From positions 1,860,001-1,924,000 of the forward strand of contig CBDCTL010000024.1 in the NCBI GenBank assembly GCA_965222015.1: a stretch of 64,000 bases of DNA, given 5' to 3'. Of this stretch, positions 53,138 to 62,258 are shown one piece after another. The notes under the pieces were generated by a model. That model had not been told where the DNA came from, searched no databases, and saw only the letters and a list, made by a program, of their open reading frames with translations. The translations under genes and the position numbers were made by a program. Source of the DNA: JANQPX01 sp965222015. Lineage in GTDB: Bacteria; Pseudomonadota; Alphaproteobacteria; Geminicoccales; Geminicoccaceae. The stretch's first letter is position 1. The number at the start of each line of letters is the position of its first letter.

Positions 53138-53943
53138 AGCCCGGCCCCTTCGTCCAGACGGCTGCGGATATGCTCGACCAGGGCGCCGAATTTCGGCGTG
53201 GTGATCATGTCGAGGGTGCGCGGGCGCGGCAGATCGATCGGCACGGCTTCGGCGATGCGGCCAGGCCTGGGTGCCATGACGTAGACCACGTCCGAGAGGA
53301 TCACAGCCTCCTGGATCGAATGGGTGACCAGAAACGCGGTGGCGTGCTTCTCGATGCAGATGCGCTGCAGCTCCATGTTCATGAAGTCGCGCGTCAGCTC
53401 GTCGAGCGCGCTGAAGGGCTCGTCGAGAAGGAGCACCGTGGGCTCGGTCACCAGCATGCGGCAGATTGCGGCGCGCTGCGCCATACCGCCGGAAAGCTCA
53501 TTCGGATAGACGCCCTCGAAGCCCTTGAGGCCGACGAGCTCCAGCAAGGCGCGGGCGCTGTCGTGAGCGGCGCGCGCCGCCGCCCGCCCGTCCCGGATCT
53601 CGATCGGCAGGACCACGTTCTCGATGGTGGTGCGCCAGGGAAAGAGCGTGGCCTGCTGGAACATCATGCCGATGTCCCGGCGCGGGCCGGTGACCGGGCG
53701 TCCCGACAGGACGACCCGGCCGGCGGAGGGCGGGATCAGCCCCGCCATGATTTTCAGAAGCGTGGACTTGCCGCAACCGCTCGACCCGATGACCGCGGAG
53801 AAACTGCCCTTGTTAAGGGTCAGCGTGACCCCGGTGAGTGCCTCCACGGCATTGCTGGCGTAGGTCTTGCCGACGTCGGTGAGCGCGTAGACGGGCTCGG
53901 CGGAGGACGCAGGCGCGGGCGAGACGGTTGCGGCAGTGGCCAT
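53134..53943 (-). CDS. ABC transporter ATP-binding protein (TauB/SsuB family)
   Basis: 269 residues. Walker A GSSGCGKST, Q-loop GMMFQQATLFPWRTTIENV, signature ELSGGMAQRAAICRML, Walker B TVLLLDEPFSALD and H-loop FLVTHSIQEAVILSD. It drives the transporter with the permease and binding protein encoded beside it. The start at ATG 53943 lies 13 bp after the SBP stop. Confidence 0.92.
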   Translation of the reverse strand: MATAATVSPAPASSAEPVYALTDVGKTYASNAVEALTGVTLTLNKGSFSAVIGSSGCGKSTLLKIMAGLIPPSAGRVVLSGRPVTGPRRDIGMMFQQATLFPWRTTIENVVLPIEIRDGRAAARAAHDSARALLELVGLKGFEGVYPNELSGGMAQRAAICRMLVTEPTVLLLDEPFSALDELTRDFMNMELQRICIEKHATAFLVTHSIQEAVILSDVVYVMAPRPGRIAEAVPIDLPRPRTLDMITTPKFGALVEHIRSRLDEGAGL

Positions 53944-53956
53944 GGCTTCTGAGGCC

Positions 53957-55009
53957 CTACTTCAGAGCCTCGTTCCAGACCGGCACGAAGTCGTTGGTGT
54001 AGGCGGCCTCGAGATCGTCGAGCGGGGCTTCGAGATCACCGCCTGCGACCACGCTGTCCTGCCATTCCACCCAGATCTCCGGCGGCTGATAGCCGAGGCC
54101 GTTGCTGTCGTCGAGCGGAATGGTCTTGGCCCGCACCGCATCGAACAGCGCCGACTGGAAAGCCTCGTCCTCGCCCTCCTGCGGATTGCCTGCCTTCAGA
54201 TGGGCGAGGACCGCTTCGCGATTGGCATCGTCCAGGGCGAAAGCATGGCCGCGGGCGTGGGCGCGCCCGAATTTTTCGACCAGCTCCGGATTGTCTCGGA
54301 TGGTGTCGCCCATGGTCGCGAGGCCATTGCCGAAGAACTTCTGAAATTCATCCGGCGTGATGTCGCGCACCGGCAGGCCGCGCTGGGTGAGGATCGCGGC
54401 GTCCGCGACCGAGGCCGAATAGGCGGAGATGTCGCCGCGGGTGAAGGCGGCGGTCGCCGGCCCGCCGTCGCCGACGGTCAGAAACTCGTAGTCGGTGCCT
54501 TCCTCCAGTCCCGAGCCCGACAGCACGTTCCGCGCGAAGCCGACCTCGGCGCCGTCGGCGGTGCCGGTGCCGATCACCGTGCCCTTCAGATCCTCGATCG
54601 CCTGAAACTCGCTGTCCTCGGCGACGACGATGCCGAAATTGGTGCGGGCGGCGACATTGTAGATGAAGACCACGTCCACGCCGCGGCCGCGTGCTGCGAG
54701 CACCGGCGCCGGTCCAGGCCGGCCGAACTGCGCCTGACCCGCAGACAGCGCCTGCAGCACGGAGGCCGACCCGTTGACCGCCTCGACCGTCACCTCGAGG
54801 CCTTCCTCGGCGAAATAGCCCTCGCCGATCGCGACGAACACCGGAAAGGAATTGATCGCCGACGGGCTCGGCTGGGCAAACGTGATCTGCTCGAGGTCCT
54901 GGCCGGACGCCGGGCCCGCCGCGGGCAGCGTGACGATTGCCGCCAGTGCTGCGATAGCGCCTGTCGCCATGGCGGAGCGCCGGTTGACGGAGTGCTTCTT
55001 CGTCGACAT
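53957..55009 (-). CDS. ABC transporter substrate-binding protein (SsuA/NMT1-like)
   Basis: 350 residues from ATG 55009 (GGGAGAA upstream), with a twin-arginine-like signal (VNRRSAMATGAIAALAA). The family layout is ITFAQPSPSAINSFPVFVAI, EEGLEVTVEAVNGSASVLQA and AARTNFGIVVAEDSEFQAIE. This group captures sulfonates, nitrate, taurine or pyrimidine-like precursors. With the permease and ATPase it makes an importer. The Tat-like signal would mean export of folded protein, unusual for a solute-binding protein, so a Sec signal is equally likely. Confidence 0.85.
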   Translation of the reverse strand: MSTKKHSVNRRSAMATGAIAALAAIVTLPAAGPASGQDLEQITFAQPSPSAINSFPVFVAIGEGYFAEEGLEVTVEAVNGSASVLQALSAGQAQFGRPGPAPVLAARGRGVDVVFIYNVAARTNFGIVVAEDSEFQAIEDLKGTVIGTGTADGAEVGFARNVLSGSGLEEGTDYEFLTVGDGGPATAAFTRGDISAYSASVADAAILTQRGLPVRDITPDEFQKFFGNGLATMGDTIRDNPELVEKFGRAHARGHAFALDDANREAVLAHLKAGNPQEGEDEAFQSALFDAVRAKTIPLDDSNGLGYQPPEIWVEWQDSVVAGGDLEAPLDDLEAAYTNDFVPVWNEALK

Positions 55010-55093
55010 GTCGTTTCTCCCTGTCGTCAGCTCGTTGCTTGTCACGGACGGGGTGCTGATGCCCGCCCGCTCTGCCGAAGCATGATACCGCGT

Positions 55094-56032
55094 TCAGGTC
55101 GCGGTCGTCATCCGGTTCTCCAGCTTTCCGATTCCGTCGATCTCGCAAACCACGATATCGCCGTCCTTGAGAAAGCATGGGGGATCCATGGCGTAGCCGA
55201 CACCCGATGGTGTGCCGGTCGCGAGAATGTCGCCCGGCTCCAGGGTCAGGCCCTCCGAAAGCGACGCGATCAGGGTCGGGACGTCGAAGATCATGTCGGC
55301 GGTGCTGCCGTCCTGGCGGGTTTCGCCATTGACCGTGAGGCGAAGGCCGAGCTTCGACGGGTCGCCGATCGCATCCGCGGTGACGATCACCGGCCCGATC
55401 GGACAGGAGCCATCCAGGCCCTTGCCCTTGAAGAACTGGCCGCCGTGACGGCGCTGCACGTCCCGGGCGGTCACGTCGTTCAGGATGGTGTAGCCGAACA
55501 CATGATCCATCGCCCGCTCGCGCGGAATGTCCCGCCCCGCCTTGCCGATGATAACGGCGAGCTCGACCTCGTAGTCGATCTTTTCGGATACATGCGGGAA
55601 GATCGGCACGTCCGCGCCGGGGCCGACCACTGATGTCGGCGGCTTGGTGAAAAACACGGGATGCTCGGTCACGCCGATCGTCTTGTTCTGCGCGCGCTCG
55701 CCTTCGGCGATGTGCTCGAGATAGTTGCGGCCGACGCAGAACACGTTTTTTCGGGGATAGGGCAGGGGAGCGAGCAGGCGCACCTCAGAGGCAGGAAGAA
55801 GGGAGTCTCCGAGCCGCGCGGCCGCGGCTTCGATCAACCTTGCGCCGTCGAGCGCGCCCGGACCGGCTTCGATCACCGCCTGCAGATCACCGGCGGCGAA
55901 CGCGGCGGTCGTCTCTTCCTGCAGATCGCCTGCGAGCGCCGCGGCACGATCCAGCAGGATGGCCGATCCGTCCTGCCGCATCAGGGCGGCCTTCGGTCCG
56001 CCTTCGAGATCGATCGTCGCGAAATTCATCAA
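55094..56032 (-). CDS. Fumarylacetoacetate hydrolase family protein (first gene of the operon)
   Basis: 312 residues (start at ATG 56032 or the adjacent ATG 56029). FCVGRNYLEHIAEGERAQ, IDYEVELAVIIGKAGRDIP, and RDVQRRHGGQFFKGKGLDG form the metal site and substrate region. The end (GTPSGVGYAMDPPCFLKDGD) is typical. It has an N-terminal domain of 75 residues like those of FahA-type hydrolases. It is the first gene of the minus-strand operon, divergent from the FadR-type regulator, which suggests the operon breaks down an aromatic or beta-keto acid. Confidence 0.88.
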   Translation of the reverse strand: MMNFATIDLEGGPKAALMRQDGSAILLDRAAALAGDLQEETTAAFAAGDLQAVIEAGPGALDGARLIEAAAARLGDSLLPASEVRLLAPLPYPRKNVFCVGRNYLEHIAEGERAQNKTIGVTEHPVFFTKPPTSVVGPGADVPIFPHVSEKIDYEVELAVIIGKAGRDIPRERAMDHVFGYTILNDVTARDVQRRHGGQFFKGKGLDGSCPIGPVIVTADAIGDPSKLGLRLTVNGETRQDGSTADMIFDVPTLIASLSEGLTLEPGDILATGTPSGVGYAMDPPCFLKDGDIVVCEIDGIGKLENRMTTAT

Positions 56033-56153
56033 GTCCTCCCTTCATCCGGCCGCTCGAGCCTGCGCGTCTTCCGGCTTTGCGTAAGCGCGTCTTTCTTCCG
56101 GACGGACAGTCTTCATCACGACTATGCGCCCAAATCGCGAGCTTTGGAAAAAC

Positions 56154-56167
56154 CAATATGCAAATTG
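56154..56167. promoter_or_regulatory. Candidate operator for the FadR-type regulator
   Basis: CAAT-atgcaa-ATTG is an imperfect inverted repeat in the divergent intergenic region 56033-56278, between the operon and its regulator. FadR/GntR operators are short AT-rich dyads at this kind of place. No better dyad is visible there. Confidence 0.35.
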
Positions 56168-56278
56168 ATTTCGGCGCCTGCAGACCGTAGGCTCGAAGGA
56201 GCAGCAAACCGTTGCCGGCCTCGAAGAACGCCAGGATCGGAGGTGCCGTCTTCCCGCCGATCGAAGGGATGATCAGCG

Positions 56279-56953
56279 ATGGATGCGGCCCCTACCGGAC
56301 ATGTCGTCGAGCGGATCAAGCAGTTCATCCTGGAGAGGCGCCTCGGCCACAATCAGAAGCTGCCGCCGGAGCGGGAATTCTGCCATCTGCTCGGTTTTTC
56401 CCGCGCCGAACTGCGCAAGGCCCTGGCCGAGATGGAGGCCGACGGGCTGATCTGGCGCCATGTCGGCCGCGGCACCTTCATCGGTTCGCGGCCTGTGCAC
56501 AATCTCGGCGACGTCGACTTTCTGCGCCAGCTCGCCAATCCCGTGCAGATCATGGATGCACGCCTGGCGATCGAGCCGGCGCTGGCGGCGCTGGCGGCAC
56601 GGGACGGAACGGCGTCCGATTTCGACGAGATCCGTACATGCAACCGCCGCTGCCGCGCCGCTGGGGAATGGCGGAGCTACGAGGCCCGGGACAACGACTT
56701 TCATCACGCCATCGCCAGGGCGACCCATAACAAGGTCCTGCTCTACCTGTTCGACACGGTCAACGTGGTGCGCCGCTCGGTCGTCTGGGGTCAGGCACGG
56801 TCGAGCGAGGGCCCAGCACCCGATCATTTCAGCTTCGATCAGCACGACGCCATTCTCGCCGCGATCGAAAGTCGCGATGCGGCTCAGGCGTCGCTCTTGA
56901 TGCGCACCCATCTGCGCACGGTCCGCGAACGGGTTTTGCCTGCGATGTCATGA
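56279..56953 (+). CDS. FadR/GntR family transcriptional regulator (FCD domain)
   Basis: 224 residues. Winged-helix DNA-binding domain (residues 8-75: ERIKQFILERRLGHNQKLPP, FCHLLGFSRAELRKALAEME, HVGRGTFIGSRP) followed by an FCD effector domain with ARDNDFHHAIARATHNKVL and HDAILAAIESRDAAQASLLM. The FCD domain often holds a metal and a carboxylate ligand. Divergent orientation from the catabolic operon (247 bp apart) makes it the probable local regulator. ATG 56279 has GAAGGGA upstream. Confidence 0.9.
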   Translation: MDAAPTGHVVERIKQFILERRLGHNQKLPPEREFCHLLGFSRAELRKALAEMEADGLIWRHVGRGTFIGSRPVHNLGDVDFLRQLANPVQIMDARLAIEPALAALAARDGTASDFDEIRTCNRRCRAAGEWRSYEARDNDFHHAIARATHNKVLLYLFDTVNVVRRSVVWGQARSSEGPAPDHFSFDQHDAILAAIESRDAAQASLLMRTHLRTVRERVLPAMS

Positions 56954-58056
56954 CGAAGCTGCACTCGCTTGAACTGGCTCGCGAGCCGGTCGGACACGAG
57001 CTGACGCCGCTGTTCCAGGCGCGCGCCAGCCGGACGCCCATCCATCGCCCAGATGCTGCAACACAATGCCCTCGAAGTGGATGATGATCGAGGTCAGAAG
57101 CCGATCTCGACGGCTACCGTGTTCGGATCGTCAGGTTGGACTTGCTGGGCGTTGCCGGAGCTGCCGGCGAGCGCGAGGTCGAAGTTCTTCTCGAAATCGA
57201 GAAAGGTCTCGCCGGCGTTGATCGCCTCGTCGTCGCCCGTATCGGCGATCGGCGGACCACAGCGCCGTCCGCCAGGCCTCCGCCTGCTTCGCGTTCGGTC
57301 AGGAGACGGAGCTCCGTTCTCAGATGAATGGATGGCCGCGTTTGCCTTCGCTGTCGGACCGACGATCGAAGACGACATCCATGCACGATCCATTCTTGCC
57401 CACGGCACGTCTCTGCTTGTCGTTACGTCTCCTGCCGTCGACGGCGCCAGGGCAGGCGGAGCAAAGGGGCGGGGACGTGGAAGACGACGACAAGGAAGAG
57501 TGCCTTGTCGTCGATCGACGGTCAGCTGTGGACCCAGCTCGACATCGAAGATCCCCGGGACAAGGTCATTCCCCAGACCATGATCAGCCGTAATCTCTGC
57601 CAGGCACGGACTGAACGAGCTGTCTTCCGAAAGCGCAGAGCCCGGCTCCGACAAGCTGTCGCCGGACACCTTTTTTCAAGCGCTTTCCGGCGGGAACTTA
57701 TGAGATTTCTGCGCGCAGGATCGGCGGCGACAGCCGGCTCAGCTTTTTTTCTCCGCTGATCGAGATTTCGACTGGTCAGACCCGTGGAAGTCGATTCCGG
57801 GCCATGCGGTGAACAAATAGTCGGGCCTTTGCTGCCGAACAAGTCACACGACGTACTCTCGGCGGGCGATTGCCGTGTGCTGAGCGGTGTCCGCCTCGAT
57901 CGATTGTGGGCTACCTGCCGGTGCTCGAGGCTGAAGACCATGATCCGAAGGCCTTTCTTCCTCCTGGCTCGAACAGCCCCAATCATTGGGGACGTCCGGC
58001 CAAGAGAGCCGACGTCGGAACCTTCCAGGCCGAACATGGGACATATCGGCGGCGAT
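56954..58056. other. 1.1-kb region without a convincing gene; possible decayed secreted-protein fragment
   Basis: Only short or compositionally poor frames occur. On the minus strand the last 50 residues of a frame ending at 57094 have strongly GC-rich third positions and look protein-like (IADTGDDEAINAGETFLDF, then SSGNAQQVQPDDPNTVAVEIGF). The Phe at the end is compatible with an outer-membrane or secreted protein. The upstream part seems frameshifted: EREAGGGLADGAVV is in another frame. I see no RNA gene, repeat or mobile element here. It may be a degraded gene or a regulatory desert before the flagellar locus. Confidence 0.3.
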
Positions 58057-59871
58057 TTATTGGCTTCCACCGAATGAGGCATCGATCTGGCTGCGAATGC
58101 TTTCCAGGAGATTGTTCATCGTCGCGAGGGCGCTCTCCATTGCGGCGAAACGTTCGAGCAGCTTTTCCCGCTGGCGTTCGATGCGCTCGTTCATACGTTC
58201 GAGTCGCGTCTGTGCGAGCTCGTTTTGATCGGTAAGTGTATCGATCTTGCTCCCGATCGCGCCGCTTTGGCTGTCGAGGAGCTGACTGGTGGATGCGCGG
58301 ATCTGAGCGCCGATGCCGACGGAGACGTCCAGCTGAACGCCGCTCGCCGAAGTTTCGCCCTGATAGAGCAGCTGCAGCCCTTCGGCGCCGCCTGAGGTAA
58401 CGGTCAGGCGTTTGCCGTCGACGGTCACGCTGCCATCGTCGCTGCCGTCGGCATTGCCGCCGATATTGGCGGAGACGATCTCACCGTTCGCATAGGCGAC
58501 GTTGAGAACGTAGCCATCCTTGTCGAAGCCGGTCCGATCGCCGAAGCCCACCAAGAGAACGTCACTCGACGAACTCGAGAAATCGAAGGCCAGCAGTTCC
58601 CGTACCGCATCCGACTGGTTGAGGAGAGCGTCGTCGAGCTTGCCTTCATCGATCGTGAGCGTGTTGGCAAGCAGGGGATTGCCGACTTCGGCCTGGCCCT
58701 GAATGGTGATGCCGATGTCTGCGAGGCTGGTGAACGTTGGACCGTTGCCCTGCACGGAATTGCCGACGGCACCGGAAAGCTGCGAGCGGATCTCGGAGAG
58801 AATGCTGGTGCCGGCAAGCAGTCCCTCGGCGATCTCGCCATCCTCGTCTTCGATTTCGGACTGGGCTTGCGTGTTGATGTAGCTGCGCAGCTCGTTATAG
58901 GCGTCGACCAGCTCGACGATCGAGGATTTGACCTGGTTGAGATCAGGCTCCACGTCCAGCGTGACCGTGGTTCCGACCTCCGCCTTGAAAAGGCTGATCG
59001 TGACGCCATCGAAGACATCGTCGATCGTGTTGGAAGACCGTTCGAACACGTCGACACCGCTGATCTGATCGAGGCCGTCGACCCGGATCTGGGCGTTTTC
59101 GGCGCCCTGCAGCTCGTTCTTGATCGCGCCTGCACCGTCGAAAATTCCGAGGCTCCGGAGGATCTGATCGTCGAACGGCGCTGCGAGCCCGCCGCTGTCG
59201 TCTAGTGAAATCGCGGCGTCGGCGCCGGTTTCGTCCGCGGTCAGGGTAAGAATATGTTCGTTTTCCGAGAGCGAGACGATGCTGGCGGTGACGCCGGTCG
59301 GGTTATCACCGCCATTGGCGGCGTTGATGCGATCGCGCAGGTCGAGCAGCGAGTCGTCGGATGCCAGCGTGATTGCAGCGCCATTGACCTCGAAAGTGCC
59401 CTGAAGATTAAGCGGATCGTTGGTCGTGCCAGCGACCGTGTCGCTCGAAATCTTGTGGGCGGAGGCGATCTGTACGACTTCGACGGTGTGTCTGGTTGCC
59501 TGGGCCCGGTTGGTCACCGTCACGCCAAGGATTTCGGCGGCTACCGACGGCGTTGCAGTGTCGGTGCGGCTCGACGAGGCGAACGCGCTCTTGGTTTGAA
59601 AAATGTCGCCGGCGCCGTCGAAGGTTGCGTTGCCGCGAAGGCTGTCCGCGGCGTCGAGAAGGTTTCTGGCCAGTGTCTCGATATCGTTGAGGATGGCGAT
59701 GCGCGCCTCGTTGTCCGAGATGCGCTGCTCGATGCGGTCGATCGGGATGCGCTTGGCGGCGATGATGCCGTCGACCGCGCCCTTGACGTCGATCCCGCTG
59801 CCGAGGCCAGAGAACGAGACCCGGCCGTTCGAGTCGACGCTCAGGCTGTCGAGGTTGAGATTCGTTGCCAT
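58057..59871 (-). CDS. fliD: Flagellar hook-associated protein 2 (filament cap)
   Basis: 604 residues. It caps the growing filament and helps flagellin subunits fold in place. The N-terminus GLGSGIDVKGAVDGIIAAKR followed by RIEQRISDNEARIAILNDIE is the FliD signature; a central domain has EITGVTVTNRAQATRHTVEVV-like structure (residues 115-230), and the C-terminal coiled coil has KIDTLTDQNELAQTRLERM and FAAMESALATMNNLLESIRS. It lies downstream of flaG with a 15-bp gap in the same operon direction, and of the flagellin gene. Confidence 0.92.
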   Translation of the reverse strand: MATNLNLDSLSVDSNGRVSFSGLGSGIDVKGAVDGIIAAKRIPIDRIEQRISDNEARIAILNDIETLARNLLDAADSLRGNATFDGAGDIFQTKSAFASSSRTDTATPSVAAEILGVTVTNRAQATRHTVEVVQIASAHKISSDTVAGTTNDPLNLQGTFEVNGAAITLASDDSLLDLRDRINAANGGDNPTGVTASIVSLSENEHILTLTADETGADAAISLDDSGGLAAPFDDQILRSLGIFDGAGAIKNELQGAENAQIRVDGLDQISGVDVFERSSNTIDDVFDGVTISLFKAEVGTTVTLDVEPDLNQVKSSIVELVDAYNELRSYINTQAQSEIEDEDGEIAEGLLAGTSILSEIRSQLSGAVGNSVQGNGPTFTSLADIGITIQGQAEVGNPLLANTLTIDEGKLDDALLNQSDAVRELLAFDFSSSSSDVLLVGFGDRTGFDKDGYVLNVAYANGEIVSANIGGNADGSDDGSVTVDGKRLTVTSGGAEGLQLLYQGETSASGVQLDVSVGIGAQIRASTSQLLDSQSGAIGSKIDTLTDQNELAQTRLERMNERIERQREKLLERFAAMESALATMNNLLESIRSQIDASFGGSQ

Positions 59872-59886
59872 GCCGAGGGCTCCTCA

Positions 59887-60237
59887 TCAGACCCTTTGAT
59901 CGACCAGGGAGGACCGAAGGGCGGCATAGAGGCGGACCAGCTCTTCGGATGGGTATTGCGTGACGACGTCTCCGGTCGTCTGATCACGGACTTCGAGAAC
60001 GCTCCGGCCGGACTCTTCGTCGTGATAGGTGCTGAGACGGACAGCATCGTCGGCGATATAGGCTCGGAGCTGCTCCGCTTTTTGCCGATCGCCGTAGTCG
60101 CCTCGGACGGTCGGATCGACGAGAGCCTGGGAGCGAAATTCCGCCGGTTCCGTCGTCACCTGCTGCCGGGGAGCGTTGTCGGTCGAGATGCGACCGGCGG
60201 AAACGGGGCCCGGCGTCGATACCGGTGTCACGTTCAT
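59887..60237 (-). CDS. flaG: FlaG-like flagellar protein
   Basis: 116 residues. The FlaG core is in the C-terminal half: ADDAVRLSTYHDEESGRSVL then EVRDQTTGDVVTQYPSEELV, matching the VKVxDxxTGEVIRQIPxE family pattern. FlaG proteins influence filament length. The N-terminal half is low-complexity. It is between the flagellin gene and fliD, the usual order. Confidence 0.8.
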   Translation of the reverse strand: MNVTPVSTPGPVSAGRISTDNAPRQQVTTEPAEFRSQALVDPTVRGDYGDRQKAEQLRAYIADDAVRLSTYHDEESGRSVLEVRDQTTGDVVTQYPSEELVRLYAALRSSLVDQRV

Positions 60238-60268
60238 GATCTGAACCTTTGTTTCTTCTTGCCGCCAG

Positions 60269-60313
60269 CATCCGGCCTATTCGGCCGGATGGGGGAGGGC
60301 GCGGACCCTCCCC
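60269..60313 (-). terminator. Tandem hairpins after the flagellin gene
   Basis: Reading the minus strand after flagellin, GGGGAGGG-tccgcgc-CCTCCCC (60291-60313 region) is followed by ATCCGGCC-gaata-GGCCGGAT (60270-60290). No T-tract follows either. They could be partial terminators that set flagellin mRNA above flaG-fliD. Confidence 0.55.
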
Positions 60314-60327
60314 GCATCGCCGCCGAC

Positions 60328-61497
60328 TTACTGCAGCAGACGCAGCAGGTTCTGCGGCATCTGATTGGCCTGGGCGAGCATGGCCACGCCGGCCTGCATG
60401 AGCACCTGCTTGCTGGAGAACTTCGTCATCTCCTGTGCGATGTCGAGATCCACCAGGGTGCTGCGCGCCGCCTCGGCGTTTTCGACCGAGATGTTGAGGT
60501 TGGCCGACGCGAAGTCCAGCCGGTTCTGGGCCGCACCGACGTCTGAACGGAACTCGTTCAGCGTGTCGATGGCGCTGTTGATCGCCTCGAGTGACGCGGC
60601 CGCGTTGGCTTCCGTGTCGATCGTGGTGCCGCCCAGGCCGAGAGACGTGGTGTTGATGGCGTCCAGGGTAAAGCTCAGCGAATCTTCGGTCTCCGTACCG
60701 GTGCCGAGCTTGAAGGTCAGATCGAGGGTCGAAGAGCCCGAAAAGGCCTGGGTCGCACTCGCCGTGGCGGTGCTATCGAAGGCGGTGTTCAGCGCGATCG
60801 TGAACGTGCCCGGCGCCGTGCCGGTGCCGCCGTCAAGGGTGACCGTCGTCGCCCGGGTCAGAGCACCGTCGGTTCCGGAAACGGCCTCTGAGTTGATCGA
60901 GCCCGCATAGGTGCCCTGGGTAGTGGTGACCGTGAAGGTGCCGCCGGTCGCGTTGGTCGCAAACGCGATCGTGTACTGGGCGCCCGTCGCGTCCGTTCCG
61001 GCATCGACACCTTGAGCCGAGATCGACGAGACGCCGTCGCCGGTGGTGAAGCCGGCGGCTGCGGTGATCTCGATCGAACCGTCCAGGAGTTTGGTGCCGG
61101 CGAAGTCGGTATCGTCGGCAACACGGTCGATTTCGGAGATCAGCGCCTGGTATTCGGTGTCGAGAAAGTCGCGCTCGGTCTCGGAAAGGTTGCCGGAGGA
61201 CGACTGAATGGCCAGGACCTTCATACGGGTCAGGATGTCGGAAGCCGTGCTCATCGCGCCGTCGGCGATCTGAAGCATGGAGTTGGCCTGACCGGAGTTG
61301 ACCACCGCCTGCTTGAGGCCCATGACCTCGGCATTGAGACGCTGGCCGATGGCGAGCGATGCGGCATCGTCACGTGCCGAGACGACGCGTTTGCCTACGG
61401 AAAGCTTGGCGAGCGAGCTGGAGGCGGCGGTGTCGTTCATCTGAAGGTTGCGATGAGCGACGTTGGCGGCGTAGTTGGAAACGACGTTCAAGGGCAT
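60328..61497 (-). CDS. fliC: Flagellin
   Basis: 389 residues. The N-terminal D0/D1 region (SNYAANVAHRNLQMNDTAAS, LSVGKRVVSARDDAASLAIG and SMLQIADGAMSTASDILTRM) and C-terminal partner (LDFASANLNISVENAEAARS, SKQVLMQAGVAMLAQANQMP) are conserved. The middle is Thr/Ser/Gly-rich and variable (FTVTTTQGTYAG-type), the surface domain likely glycosylated. The start has AGGAG 8 bp upstream. Sole flagellin in the window and first gene of a fliC-flaG-fliD unit. The neighbouring glycosyltransferase and methyltransferase suggest modification. Confidence 0.95.
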   Translation of the reverse strand: MPLNVVSNYAANVAHRNLQMNDTAASSSLAKLSVGKRVVSARDDAASLAIGQRLNAEVMGLKQAVVNSGQANSMLQIADGAMSTASDILTRMKVLAIQSSSGNLSETERDFLDTEYQALISEIDRVADDTDFAGTKLLDGSIEITAAAGFTTGDGVSSISAQGVDAGTDATGAQYTIAFATNATGGTFTVTTTQGTYAGSINSEAVSGTDGALTRATTVTLDGGTGTAPGTFTIALNTAFDSTATASATQAFSGSSTLDLTFKLGTGTETEDSLSFTLDAINTTSLGLGGTTIDTEANAAASLEAINSAIDTLNEFRSDVGAAQNRLDFASANLNISVENAEAARSTLVDLDIAQEMTKFSSKQVLMQAGVAMLAQANQMPQNLLRLLQ

Positions 61498-61618
61498 GTT
61501 TGCGACTCCTACTTGGAAGACGTGGTTGCGCAGCTACGTGCCGCGACCCGGTCAGGCGCTCCTCACGCTTGCTATTGGCCGGATGAAACCATCCTAACGT
61601 GAAGATATTAAAGGTCGG

Positions 61619-62221
61619 TTAAGACGTCGGGACTTCAGGCGCGCCTTTGTGGGCGATGACGTTCAGGCTGATCAGCTCGCCTGCAAACCGCATCGAGCTC
61701 GTGTCCTGAAAGATGCCGTGCTCGGCGACGCGCGTGGCGTAGGGGAAACCGGCGTTGCCGAGGAAGTGGCAGAGGAATTCCCAGGTCAGCCCGACCTTGT
61801 GGTAGTCGAACTCGTCGACCTGGCCACCGAACATCATGCGCATGACCATGAAGCGATCGAGGAAGGCCAGGTCCCGGCGCTGGGCGAGTTGCATCAGGCG
61901 CTCCAGGTCCGGCACGCTGATGAAGAGCCGTCCGGTCGGTTCGAGAATGCGATGTATTTCCTTCAGAGTATGCGGCAGTTCGCTGGCGTAGCTCAGATGC
62001 TCGAACACGTGGGAAGCGTACACTTCGGCGACCGAGCCGTCGCCGAACTGCTCGAGATCGGTGCAGCTTCCGACGTAGTCGACGTCGGGGCCTGGCTGGA
62101 CATTCAAAATCTTCCAGCCAGGCTTCGCGAGCTTGCCGCCGATGTGCAGTCGAAGCGAATCCGTCACGGCTGCCTGATCGCAAGAGGTTTCGATCGCCGC
62201 CGAAGCCAGCGGAGTGGTCAT
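61619..62221 (-). CDS. Class I SAM-dependent methyltransferase
   Basis: 200 residues from ATG 62221 (TTGGAG upstream). Rossmann methyltransferase of the Methyltransf_11 type: LRLHIGGKLAKPGWKILNVQ, VYASHVFEHLSYASELPHTL and EIHRILEPTGRLFISVPDLE. It lacks the glycine-rich motif of classical enzymes, as many predicted sugar methyltransferases do. It lies 37 bp after the O-GlcNAc-transferase-like gene, so it may methylate the sugar on flagellin or on another surface glycan. Confidence 0.75.
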   Translation of the reverse strand: MTTPLASAAIETSCDQAAVTDSLRLHIGGKLAKPGWKILNVQPGPDVDYVGSCTDLEQFGDGSVAEVYASHVFEHLSYASELPHTLKEIHRILEPTGRLFISVPDLERLMQLAQRRDLAFLDRFMVMRMMFGGQVDEFDYHKVGLTWEFLCHFLGNAGFPYATRVAEHGIFQDTSSMRFAGELISLNVIAHKGAPEVPTS

Positions 62222-62258
62222 GATGATCTCCAAATCGATGTGAACTGTCGGATCGAGG

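Noticed and set aside
61520..61560. A GGCAC-N-TGC pattern before the flagellin gene, as a sigma-54 promoter
   Set aside because: The GG to GC distance is one base off the required ten on either possible pairing, and no sigma-28 site was seen either.
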